A stretch of 61,019 nucleotides of DNA, taken from contig NZ_QQNA01000029.1 of assembly GCF_003346515.1 (NCBI RefSeq), positions 1 to 61,019 of the forward strand. Direction: 5' to 3'. Shown here piece after piece: positions 29,690 to 38,026 of this stretch (within the stretch, counting starts at the first letter, position 1; every line of letters begins with the position of its first letter). The notes beneath the pieces are model-generated. The model did not search any database. It saw only the letters and a program-made list of their open reading frames with translations, and was not told the origin of the DNA. Origin of the DNA: Streptomyces corynorhini (GTDB lineage Bacteria; Actinomycetota; Actinomycetes; Streptomycetales; Streptomycetaceae). Both the position numbers and the translations under genes were made by a program.

Positions 29690-30748
29690 ATGACCATCAC
29701 CGACATCACGGCGGACGCCCCCTCGCCGCACGGCGCGAACGAGAACGGCGGCACGCTGCTCGAAGTCCGCGACCTGCACGTGGAGTTCCACACCCGGGAC
29801 GGCGTGGCCAAGGCGGTCAACGGCGTCAACTACAGCGTCGCCGCCGGGGAGACGCTCGCCGTGCTCGGCGAGTCCGGCTCCGGCAAGTCCGTGACCGCCC
29901 AGGCGATCATGGGCATCCTGGACATGCCGCCCGGCCGTATCCCGCAGGGAGAGATCCTCTTCCGCGGGCAGGACATGCTCAAGATGGGCAAGGAGGAGCG
30001 CCGGCTCATCCGCGGCCAGAAGATCGCCATGATCTTCCAGGACGCGCTCTCCTCGCTCAACCCCGTGCTCTCCGTCGGCTACCAGCTCGGCGAGATGTTC
30101 CGGGTCCACCAGGGCCTCTCCAAGAAGGGCGCCAAGGCCAAGTCCATCGAACTGATGGAGCGGGTGCGCATTCCGGCGGCGAAGGAGCGGGTCAACGACT
30201 ACCCGCACCAGTTCTCCGGCGGGATGCGCCAGCGCATCATGATCGCCATGGCGCTGGCCCTGGAGCCCGACCTGATCATCGCCGACGAGCCGACCACCGC
30301 GCTCGACGTGACGGTCCAGGCCCAGGTCATGGACCTGCTCGCGGAGCTGCAGCGCGAGTACAACATGGGGCTCATCCTGATCACCCACGACCTCGGCGTC
30401 GTCGCCGACGTCGCGGACAAGATCGCCGTGATGTACGCGGGCCGGATCGTCGAGACCGCACCCGTCCGCGAGCTGTACAAGCGCCCCTCGCACCCGTACA
30501 CCCGGGGGCTGCTCGACTCGATCCCGCGCCTGGACCAGAAGGGCCAGGAGCTGTACGCGATCAAGGGCCTGCCGCCCAACCTCACCCGCATCCCGTCCGG
30601 CTGCGCCTTCAACCCGCGCTGCCCGGTGGCCCAGGACGTCTGCCGTACGGACACCCCGGTGCTGCACCAGGTCACCGAGGCGGACGGCGCCGCGCTGCCG
30701 GGCCGCGGCAGCGCGTGCCACTTCTGGAAGGAGACGATTCATGGCTGA
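29690..30748 (+). CDS. Oligopeptide ABC transporter ATPase, DppD-type (operon 1)
   Basis: A 352-residue ATPase. Walker A GESGSGKS, signature SGGMRQR, Walker [13 protein letters not shown], and switch His in [14 protein letters not shown]. The C-terminal oligopeptide-transporter domain carries a Cys set, [16 protein letters not shown], plus a Cys near the end (SACHFW). This resembles the motif that binds a [4Fe-4S] cluster in the Mycobacterium tuberculosis Opp ATPase. ATG 29690 follows GAGGGAGG. It overlaps the partner ATPase by 8 bp. Confidence 0.93.
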   Translation: MTITDITADAPSPHGANENGGTLLEVRDLHVEFHTRDGVAKAVNGVNYSVAAGETLAVLGESGSGKSVTAQAIMGILDMPPGRIPQGEILFRGQDMLKMGKEERRLIRGQKIAMIFQDALSSLNPVLSVGYQLGEMFRVHQGLSKKGAKAKSIELMERVRIPAAKERVNDYPHQFSGGMRQRIMIAMALALEPDLIIADEPTTALDVTVQAQVMDLLAELQREYNMGLILITHDLGVVADVADKIAVMYAGRIVETAPVRELYKRPSHPYTRGLLDSIPRLDQKGQELYAIKGLPPNLTRIPSGCAFNPRCPVAQDVCRTDTPVLHQVTEADGAALPGRGSACHFWKETIHG

Positions 30749-31889
30749 GCCGAGGAAGAGTGGCGAGGCCGTGGACGCCACCCCCAACGTCACCGAGGTC
30801 GACGTGGTCGACGCGGGCAGCGAATCCGCCTCCGTCGCCGCGATCGAGGCGCCGGTCGAGCGGGGCGAGCCGATCCTCCAGGTCCGCAACCTCGTCAAGC
30901 ACTTCCCGCTCACCCAGGGAATCCTCTTCAAGAGGCAGGTGGGCGCGGTCAAGGCCGTGGACGGGATCTCGTTCGACCTCTACCAGGGCGAGACCCTCGG
31001 TATCGTCGGCGAGTCCGGCTGTGGCAAGTCCACGGTCGCCAAGCTGCTGATGATGCTGGAGACGGCGACGGCCGGCGAGGTCTTCTTCAAGGGCCAGGAC
31101 ATCACCAAGCTGTCCGGGCGCGCGCTGAAGGCGGTGCGCCGCAACATCCAGATGGTGTTCCAGGACCCGTACACCTCGCTCAACCCCCGGATGACCGTCG
31201 GTGACATCATCGGCGAGACCTTCGACATCCACCCGGACTCGGCGCCCAAGGGCGAGCGGCGGCGCAAGGTCCAGGAGCTGCTGGACGTCGTCGGCCTCAA
31301 CCCGGAGTACATCAACCGCTACCCGCACCAGTTCTCCGGCGGCCAGCGCCAGCGCATCGGCATCGCCCGCGGCCTCGCGCTCAACCCCGAGATCATCATC
31401 TGCGACGAGCCGGTCTCCGCCCTGGACGTCTCCGTCCAGGCCCAGGTGATCAACCTGATGGAGAAGCTCCAGGACGAGTTCAACCTCTCGTACATCTTCA
31501 TCGCGCACGACCTGTCGATCGTCCGGCACATCTCCGACCGGGTCGGCGTGATGTACCTGGGCAAGATGGCCGAGATCGGTACGGACACCCAGATCTACGA
31601 CCACCCGACGCACCCCTACACACAGGCACTGCTGTCGGCGGTCCCCGTGCCCGACCCGGACGCCCGCGAAGGCCGCGAGCGGATCATCCTCAGCGGCGAC
31701 GTCCCCTCACCGGCCAATCCGCCGTCCGGCTGCCGCTTCCGCACCCGGTGCTGGAAAGCGCAGGACCGGTGCGCCACGGACGTGCCGCTGCTGGCGATTC
31801 CCGAGCGCTTCAAAGGCTCCGACAGCCAGGCCGCGCACGAGTCGGCGTGCCACTTCGCCGAGGAGAAGGACGTCGTCCACGCGGCGTGA
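30741..31889 (+). CDS. Oligopeptide ABC transporter ATPase, DppF-type (operon 1)
   Basis: A 382-residue ATPase. About 45 acidic N-terminal residues precede [20 protein letters not shown]. Walker [10 protein letters not shown], signature SGGQRQR, Walker [14 protein letters not shown], and switch His in [11 protein letters not shown]-terminal Cys set ([16 protein letters not shown]) is also present. It is the last gene of operon 1; the terminator hairpin at 31911 follows 21 bp later. Confidence 0.93.
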   Translation: MAEPRKSGEAVDATPNVTEVDVVDAGSESASVAAIEAPVERGEPILQVRNLVKHFPLTQGILFKRQVGAVKAVDGISFDLYQGETLGIVGESGCGKSTVAKLLMMLETATAGEVFFKGQDITKLSGRALKAVRRNIQMVFQDPYTSLNPRMTVGDIIGETFDIHPDSAPKGERRRKVQELLDVVGLNPEYINRYPHQFSGGQRQRIGIARGLALNPEIIICDEPVSALDVSVQAQVINLMEKLQDEFNLSYIFIAHDLSIVRHISDRVGVMYLGKMAEIGTDTQIYDHPTHPYTQALLSAVPVPDPDAREGRERIILSGDVPSPANPPSGCRFRTRCWKAQDRCATDVPLLAIPERFKGSDSQAAHESACHFAEEKDVVHAA

Positions 31890-31910
31890 CCACCGCGTCG
31901 GCCGGGCGAG

Positions 31911-31950
31911 CGGGCGGTGTCGGGACCCCGGGTCCCGGCACCGCCCGTTT
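31911..31950 (+). terminator. Terminator between the two importer operons
   Basis: CGGGCGGTGTCGGGACCC and GGGTCCCGGCACCGCCCG form an 18-bp inverted repeat with one G-T type mismatch, followed by TTT. A few central pairs must open to form a loop. It closes operon 1. Confidence 0.75.
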
Positions 31951-32103
31951 CGCTGTGCCGCCGCGCCAGGACCCGCCGGTCGGGTGGCCGCCCGACGGCT
32001 GCATATGAGTGAACTTATGGTCGTACCGCTGGGCTGAACGCGCGGACCTTGTCGATCGAATGCATGTTGAGACAGAGCCACATGCACTTCGAGGAGGCAC
32101 TTC

Positions 32104-33741
32104 ATGCGTGGAGCTACGCACGCCAAGTGGGCCGCATGCGCGGTGGCCGTCGCCCTGGCGGCCACCGGCTGCGGTGGCGGGGGCAGCGGCGGCGGCAGCG
32201 GGGGTGGAGGTGCCGATGGTGTGGTGCGTTCGTCGTGGGGCGATCCGCAGAACCCGCTGGAGCCCGCCAACACCAACGAGGTCCAGGGCGGCAAGGTCCT
32301 CGACATGATCTTCCGGGGGCTGAAGCGGTACAACCCGAAGACCGGCAAGGCCGAGGACGCGCTCGCCGAGAAGATCGACACCAAGGACTCGACCCACTTC
32401 ACCGTCACCGTCAAGCAGGGCTGGACCTTCAGCGACGGCGAGAAGGTCACCGCGAAGTCCTTCGTGGACGCGTGGAACTACGGCGCCAACCTGAAGAACA
32501 ACCAGAAGAACGCCTACTTCTTCCAGTACATCGACGGCTACGACAAGGTCCACCCGGACTCAGGACAGCCCACCGCGCAGACGCTCTCCGGGCTCCGGGT
32601 CACCGGCCCCCGGACCTTCACCGTCAAGCTGTCGCAGCGCTTCTCCACCTGGCCCGACACCCTCGGATACGCGGCCTTCGCGCCACTGCCCCGGGCATTC
32701 TTCGACCAGCACGCGGCCTGGCTCGCCAAGCCCGTCGGCAACGGCCCGTACACCGTCCGGAGCTACGCCAAGGGCTCGCAGATGTCGCTGCGCACCTGGA
32801 AGGCTTACCCCGGGCCCGACAAGGCCGTCAACGGCGGCGTCGACCTGAAGGTCTACACCGACAACAACACCGCGTACACGGATCTGGTCGCGGGCAACCT
32901 CGACCTCGTCGACGACGTTCCCGCCGCCCAGCTGAAGAACGCCAAGGCCGACCTGAACGGCCGTTACATCAACACCCCGGCCGGAATCATCCAGACGCTC
33001 GCCTTCCCGTACTACGACAAGGCGTGGAACACCCCGCAGGCCGCCAAGGTCCGCACCGGGCTCTCCATGGCGATCAACCGCAAGCAGATCACCGAGACCA
33101 TCTTCCAGAAGACCCGCACCCCCGCCACCGACTGGACCTCCCCGGTCCTCGGCGCGAGCGGCGGCTACCGGGCGGGGCTCTGCGGCAAGGCGTGCGCATA
33201 CGACCCGGCCGCCGCGAAGAAGCTGATCAGCGAGGGCGGCGGCATCCCCGGCGGCCGGCTCAAGATCACGTACAACGCCGACACCGGCTCCCACAAGGAG
33301 TGGGTCGACGCCGTCTGCAACAGCATCAACAACACGATCGGCAACGACAAGGCGTGCGTGGGCAGCCCCGTGGGCACCTTCGCCGACTTCCGCAACCAGA
33401 TCGGCCAGAAGAAGCTCACCGGCCCCTTCCGGGCGGGCTGGCAGATGGACTACCCGCTCATCCAGAACTTCCTCCAGCCGCTCTACTACACCAACGCCTC
33501 TTCCAACGACGGCAAGTGGAGCGACCCCCGCTTCGACAAGCTGGTCGACGAGGCCAACGCCGACACCGACACCAAGACGGCGATCAGCAAGTTCCAGCAG
33601 GCCGAGGAGGTCGTCCGGGACCAGATGGCGGCCATCCCGCTCTGGTACCAGAACGGCAGCGCCGGCTACTCCGACCGGGTCAGCCACGTCGAGCTGAACC
33701 CGTTCAGCGTCCCCGTCTACAACGAGATCAAGGTCAGCTGA
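32104..33741 (+). CDS. Oligopeptide ABC transporter substrate-binding lipoprotein (operon 2)
   Basis: A 545-residue lipoprotein with lipobox ALAATGC followed by a Gly/Ser spacer (GGGGSGGGSGGGG). Family 5 features: SSWGDPQNPLEPANTNEVQG, FTVTVKQGWTFSDGEKVTAK, VGNGPYTVRSYAK and GLSMAINRKQITETIFQ. It is clearly homologous to the binding protein at 26045 along its length but diverged, with extra Cys residues (GLCGKACAYDP) in the C-terminal half. GAGGAGG precedes the ATG. It heads operon 2, with its first permease 64 bp downstream and no strong hairpin between. Confidence 0.92.
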   Translation: MRGATHAKWAACAVAVALAATGCGGGGSGGGSGGGGADGVVRSSWGDPQNPLEPANTNEVQGGKVLDMIFRGLKRYNPKTGKAEDALAEKIDTKDSTHFTVTVKQGWTFSDGEKVTAKSFVDAWNYGANLKNNQKNAYFFQYIDGYDKVHPDSGQPTAQTLSGLRVTGPRTFTVKLSQRFSTWPDTLGYAAFAPLPRAFFDQHAAWLAKPVGNGPYTVRSYAKGSQMSLRTWKAYPGPDKAVNGGVDLKVYTDNNTAYTDLVAGNLDLVDDVPAAQLKNAKADLNGRYINTPAGIIQTLAFPYYDKAWNTPQAAKVRTGLSMAINRKQITETIFQKTRTPATDWTSPVLGASGGYRAGLCGKACAYDPAAAKKLISEGGGIPGGRLKITYNADTGSHKEWVDAVCNSINNTIGNDKACVGSPVGTFADFRNQIGQKKLTGPFRAGWQMDYPLIQNFLQPLYYTNASSNDGKWSDPRFDKLVDEANADTDTKTAISKFQQAEEVVRDQMAAIPLWYQNGSAGYSDRVSHVELNPFSVPVYNEIKVS

Positions 33742-33805
33742 GGCCCGCGCACCCCAGGGCCCTACGGGTCCGGCGCTCCCGCCACCACGACCCCCGGAGC
33801 CGTTC

Positions 33806-34729
33806 ATGGGACGTTATGTGATCCGGCGCCTGCTGCAGATGATCCCGGTCTTCATCGGCGCCACCCTGCTGATCTTCCTCATGGTCAACGTGATGGGCGA
33901 CCCCATCGCGGGCCTCTGCGGCGACCGGCAGTGCGACCCGGCCACCGAGGCCCAGCTGCGCGGGGACTTCGGCCTCGACAAGCCCGTCTGGCAGCAATAC
34001 CTCACCTACATGGGTCATGTCTTCTCCGGGGACTTCGGCACCGCCTTCAACGGCCAGAAGGTCATCGACCTGATGGCCACCGCCTTCCCGATCACCATCC
34101 GGCTGACGATCGTCGCCATCGTCTTCGAGATCATCGTCGGGATCGTCTTCGGCGTGGTCACGGGGTTGCGCAGGGGCCGCCCCGTCGACACCTCCGTCCT
34201 GCTGCTGACCCTGGTGGTCATCGCCGTGCCGACCTTCGTCACCGGCCTGCTCGCGCAGCTGCTGCTCGGCGTCACATGGCATGTCATCGAGCCCTCGGTC
34301 TCCTCCGCCGCGCCGTTCGGCGAGCTGATCCTGCCCGGACTGGTACTCGCCTCGGTCTCCCTGGCCTACGTCACCCGGCTGACCCGCTCCTCGATCGCCG
34401 AGAACGTCCGCTCCGACTACGTCCGCACGGCCGTCGCCAAGGGCCTGCCGCGCCACCGGGTGATCACCCGGCACCTGCTGCGCAACTCGCTCATCCCGGT
34501 GATCACCTTCATCGGAACGGACATCGGCGCGCTGATGGGCGGGGCGATCGTCACCGAGCGGATCTTCAACATCCACGGCGTCGGCTTCCAGCTCTACCAG
34601 GGCATCCTGCGCCAGAACACCCAGACCGTCGTCGGCTTCGTGACCGTGCTCGTCATCGTCTTCCTCGTGGCGAACCTGCTGGTCGACCTCCTCTACGCCG
34701 TGCTCGACCCGAGGATCCGCTATGCCTGA
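33806..34729 (+). CDS. Oligopeptide ABC transporter permease, DppB-type (operon 2)
   Basis: A 307-residue permease paralogous to the gene at 27794. Its start, MGRYVIRRLLQMIPVFIGAT, is nearly identical to that protein. A small insert with two Cys (GLCGDRQCDPA) lies in the first external loop where operon 1 has EQAVDPA. The coupling loop LPRHRVITRHLLRNSLIPVI is intact. It overlaps the next permease by 8 bp. Confidence 0.93.
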   Translation: MGRYVIRRLLQMIPVFIGATLLIFLMVNVMGDPIAGLCGDRQCDPATEAQLRGDFGLDKPVWQQYLTYMGHVFSGDFGTAFNGQKVIDLMATAFPITIRLTIVAIVFEIIVGIVFGVVTGLRRGRPVDTSVLLLTLVVIAVPTFVTGLLAQLLLGVTWHVIEPSVSSAAPFGELILPGLVLASVSLAYVTRLTRSSIAENVRSDYVRTAVAKGLPRHRVITRHLLRNSLIPVITFIGTDIGALMGGAIVTERIFNIHGVGFQLYQGILRQNTQTVVGFVTVLVIVFLVANLLVDLLYAVLDPRIRYA

Positions 34730-35714
34730 ACCACAGGGGGCCCGCCCCGGCGGCGACCACGAGGCCATCGCGTCGACCGGCGCCGGCGGGGCGATGGACC
34801 TCGCCACCAGCGAAGGGATCACCCTGGAACAGGGCCCCGAAGGACCCGGCGGCGGCGGTCCCGCGGGCCGGCCGCGCAGCCTGTGGTCGGACGCCTGGCG
34901 GGATCTGCGCCGCAACCCGGTCTTCCTCGTCTCGGGACTGATCATCGTCTTCCTGGTGATCATCTCCATCTGGCCGTCGCTGATCGCGAGCGGCAACCCG
35001 CTCTCCTGCGACCTCGCCAAGGCCCAGGAGGGATCCCGGCCCGGCCACCCCTTCGGCTTCAACGGACAGGGCTGCGACGTCTACACCCGCACCGTGTACG
35101 GCGCCAGGACCTCGGTGGTGGTCGGTGTGCTGGCCAGCCTCGGCGTCGCCGTCGTCGGCTCCGTCCTCGGCGGCCTCGCCGGGTTCTTCGGCGGGTTCTG
35201 GGACGCGATCCTCTCCCGCCTCACCGACATCTTCTTCGGCATCCCGGTGGTCCTCGGCGGTCTGGTGCTGCTCTCCGTGGTCACCAGCGCCACCGTCTGG
35301 CCGGTGATCGGCTTCATGGTGCTGCTCGGCTGGCCACAGATCTCCCGCATCGCCCGCGGCTCCGTCATCACCATCAAGCAGAACGACTTCGTGCAGGCCG
35401 CGCGGGCCCTCGGCGCCTCCAACCCCCGGATGATGCTGCGGCACGTCCTGCCCAACGCGATCGCGCCGGTGATCGTCGTCGCGACCATCGCGCTCGGCAC
35501 CTTCATCGCGCTGGAGGCGACCCTCTCGTACCTCGGCGTGGGCCTCAAACCGCCCACCGTCTCCTGGGGGATCGACATCTCGGACGCCTCGCCGTACATC
35601 CGCAACGCCCCGCACATGCTGCTCTGGCCGGCCGGCGCGCTGGCCGTGACCGTACTCGCGTTCATCATGCTCGGCGACGCGGTGCGCGACGCCCTCGACC
35701 CCAAGCTGCGCTGA
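34722..35714 (+). CDS. Oligopeptide ABC transporter permease, DppC-type (operon 2)
   Basis: A 330-residue permease with a long hydrophilic N-terminus (about 45 residues), then SLWSDAWRDLRRNPVFLVSG. The coupling loop ALGASNPRMMLRHVLPNAIA and C-terminus GDAVRDALDPKLR match the operon 1 counterpart. The first periplasmic loop again has two Cys (LSCDLAK, GQGCDVY), unlike operon 1. Confidence 0.93.
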   Translation: MPEPQGARPGGDHEAIASTGAGGAMDLATSEGITLEQGPEGPGGGGPAGRPRSLWSDAWRDLRRNPVFLVSGLIIVFLVIISIWPSLIASGNPLSCDLAKAQEGSRPGHPFGFNGQGCDVYTRTVYGARTSVVVGVLASLGVAVVGSVLGGLAGFFGGFWDAILSRLTDIFFGIPVVLGGLVLLSVVTSATVWPVIGFMVLLGWPQISRIARGSVITIKQNDFVQAARALGASNPRMMLRHVLPNAIAPVIVVATIALGTFIALEATLSYLGVGLKPPTVSWGIDISDASPYIRNAPHMLLWPAGALAVTVLAFIMLGDAVRDALDPKLR

Positions 35715-35725
35715 GGAGTGCGTCC

Positions 35726-36700
35726 ATGCTGCTCGAAGTACGCGACCTCCAGGTGGAGTTCCACACCCGGGAGGGAGTCGCCAGGGCCGTCAACGGCGTG
35801 ACGTACTCGGTCGCGGCCGGGGAGACGCTCGCCGTGCTGGGCGAGTCCGGCTCCGGCAAGTCCGTCACCGCCCAGGCGATCATGGGCATCCTCGACTCGC
35901 CGCCCGGCCGGATCTCCGGCGGCGAAGTGCTCTTCAAGGGCCGGGACCTGCTCAGGCTCAAGGAGGACCAGCGGCGCAGGATCCGCGGCGCCGAGATGGC
36001 GATGATCTTCCAGGACGCGCTCTCCTCGCTCAACCCCGTACTCACCGTGGGCAACCAGCTCGGCGAGATGTTCATCGTCCACCGGGGGATGAACCGCGGA
36101 CGGGCGCGGTCCGAGGCCGTCGGGCTGATGGACCGGGTACGGATCCCGGCCGCCAAGGAGCGGGTGGACGACTACCCGCACCAGTTCTCCGGCGGGATGC
36201 GCCAGCGCATCATGATCGCCATGGCGCTGGCCCTGGAGCCCGACCTGATCATCGCCGACGAGCCGACCACCGCACTCGACGTGACGGTCCAGGCCCAGGT
36301 CATGGACCTGCTCGCCGAACTCCGGCGCGAACTGGACATGGGGCTCATCCTGATCACCCACGACCTCGGCGTCGTCGCCGACGTCGCCGACCGGATCGCC
36401 GTGATGTACGCGGGCCGGATCGTGGAGAGCGCCCCCGTGCACGACATCTACCGGGCCCCCGCCCACCCGTACACCCGCGGGCTGCTGGAGTCGATCCCGC
36501 GGCTGGACCAGAAGGGCCGCGAGCTGTACGCGATCAAGGGCCTGCCGCCGAACCTGCTGCGCATCCCGCCCGGCTGCGCCTTCAACCCCCGCTGCCCGAT
36601 GGCCCAGGACATCTGCCGCACCGAGGTGCCGCCGCTGTTCGACGCCGGAGAGGGCCGCCGCAGCGCCTGCTTCTTCTGGAAGGAGACCCGCGATGGCTGA
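35726..36700 (+). CDS. Oligopeptide ABC transporter ATPase, DppD-type (operon 2)
   Basis: A 324-residue ATPase: Walker A GESGSGKS, signature SGGMRQR, Walker [13 protein letters not shown]. It lacks the 28-residue N-terminal extension of its operon 1 paralogue. The Cys set [15 protein letters not shown] plus SACFFW is kept, so an iron-sulfur cluster is possible. ATG 35726 follows GAGGAG. It overlaps the next ATPase by 8 bp. Confidence 0.93.
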   Translation: MLLEVRDLQVEFHTREGVARAVNGVTYSVAAGETLAVLGESGSGKSVTAQAIMGILDSPPGRISGGEVLFKGRDLLRLKEDQRRRIRGAEMAMIFQDALSSLNPVLTVGNQLGEMFIVHRGMNRGRARSEAVGLMDRVRIPAAKERVDDYPHQFSGGMRQRIMIAMALALEPDLIIADEPTTALDVTVQAQVMDLLAELRRELDMGLILITHDLGVVADVADRIAVMYAGRIVESAPVHDIYRAPAHPYTRGLLESIPRLDQKGRELYAIKGLPPNLLRIPPGCAFNPRCPMAQDICRTEVPPLFDAGEGRRSACFFWKETRDG

Positions 36701-37784
36701 GCCCGCGACGGCCGGTGTCGCCCCGGCCGCCCCGGCCGCCGAACCCGTCCTGGAGGTACGGGACCTGGTCAAGCACTTCCCGCTGACCCGGGGCGTCCTG
36801 TTCCGCAAGCAGGTCGGCGCGGTCCAGGCGGTCGACGGGGTCTCCTTCGACCTGGCGCCGGGCGAGACCCTGGGCATCGTGGGGGAGTCCGGCTGCGGCA
36901 AGTCGACCGTGGCCAAGATGCTGGTCAACCTGGAACGGCCCACCTCCGGCGTGATCCGCTACAAGGGCGAGGACATCACCCGGCTGTCGGGGCGCGCGCT
37001 CAAAGCGGTGCGCCGCAACATCCAGATGGTCTTCCAGGACCCGTACACCTCGCTCAACCCCCGGATGACGGTGGGCGACATCATCGGCGAGCCGTACGAG
37101 ATCCACCCCGAGGTGGCGCCCAAGGGCGACCGGCGGCGCCGGGTACGGGAGCTGCTGGACGTGGTCGGGCTCAACCCGGAGTACATCAACCGCTATCCGC
37201 ACCAGTTCTCCGGCGGCCAGCGCCAGCGCATCGGCATCGCCCGCGGCCTCGCGCTCCAGCCCGAGATCATCGTCGCGGACGAGCCGGTCTCGGCGCTCGA
37301 CGTCTCCGTCCAGGCACAGGTCATCAACCTGATGGAGAAGCTGCAGAGCGAGTTCGGACTCTCGTACCTCTTCATCGCGCACGACCTGTCGATCGTCCGG
37401 CACATCTCCGACCGGGTCGGCGTGATGTACCTGGGCCGGCTGGCGGAGATCGGCTCGGACGAGGAGATCTACGACCATCCGACGCACCCCTACACACAGG
37501 CACTGCTCTCGGCGGTGCCGCTGCCCGACCCCACGGCGCGGGAGCGCCGCGACCGGATCATTCTTTCGGGTGACGTTCCGTCCCCGGCGAACCCGCCGTC
37601 CGGCTGCCGGTTCCGTACGCGCTGCTGGAAGGCGCGGGAGCGGTGCGCCGTGGAGGTCCCGGAGCTGGCGGTGCCGGAGGTCTTCCGGGGCGACGGCGGG
37701 CCCGCCACGCACCCCTCGGCGTGCCACTTCGCGGCGGAGCGGCGGACCGTACCGACCGCGACGGAGCCGGACGAAGGCGAATAA
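36693..37784 (+). CDS. Oligopeptide ABC transporter ATPase, DppF-type (operon 2)
   Basis: A 363-residue ATPase: [20 protein letters not shown], Walker [10 protein letters not shown], signature SGGQRQR, Walker [14 protein letters not shown]. Cys residues [16 protein letters not shown] lie near the C-terminus. It is very close to the operon 1 paralogue over the core. It ends operon 2; AT-rich sequence and the hairpin at 37883 follow. Confidence 0.93.
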   Translation: MAEPATAGVAPAAPAAEPVLEVRDLVKHFPLTRGVLFRKQVGAVQAVDGVSFDLAPGETLGIVGESGCGKSTVAKMLVNLERPTSGVIRYKGEDITRLSGRALKAVRRNIQMVFQDPYTSLNPRMTVGDIIGEPYEIHPEVAPKGDRRRRVRELLDVVGLNPEYINRYPHQFSGGQRQRIGIARGLALQPEIIVADEPVSALDVSVQAQVINLMEKLQSEFGLSYLFIAHDLSIVRHISDRVGVMYLGRLAEIGSDEEIYDHPTHPYTQALLSAVPLPDPTARERRDRIILSGDVPSPANPPSGCRFRTRCWKARERCAVEVPELAVPEVFRGDGGPATHPSACHFAAERRTVPTATEPDEGE

Positions 37785-37882
37785 AACACATCAATTTCGT
37801 TAACACGCAGGCAACTTCGCCGACCCGTCTCCGATATACGGACCCGTCAGTCTGAATGACGTACGGCCGTGCGGGTGCCGTG

Positions 37883-37916
37883 AACCGGCCGGGGCTTCCA
37901 GGAGCACCGGCCGGTT
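37883..37916 (+). terminator. Terminator hairpin after operon 2
   Basis: AACCGGCCGG and CCGGCCGGTT are perfect 10-bp arms with a 14-base loop, about 100 bp after the last ATPase stop. It may also serve the convergent peptidase gene. Confidence 0.55.
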
Positions 37917-37924
37917 GCCCGTAT

Positions 37925-38008
37925 GTCCGGGGTTCTGGACGCCGGGACCCGGACGCGCGGTCCTGGGCGCGGAGTCCTGGACGCGCGGTTCTGGGCGCGC
38001 GGTTCTGG
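37925..38008. repeat. Six-copy 14-bp tandem repeat
   Basis: Six consecutive 14-bp units ending in CTGG or CCGG, such as ACGCGCGGTCCTGG, GCGCGGAGTCCTGG and GCGCGCGGTTCTGG. The array occupies most of the gap between the hairpin at 37883 and the end of the convergent peptidase gene (38027). Confidence 0.85.
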
Positions 38009-38026
38009 GCGCGGCGTCGCCGGGAG

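Noticed and set aside
37925..38008. CRISPR-like direct repeats
   Set aside because: The units are contiguous 14-mers without spacers, and no cas genes are present; this is a minisatellite.
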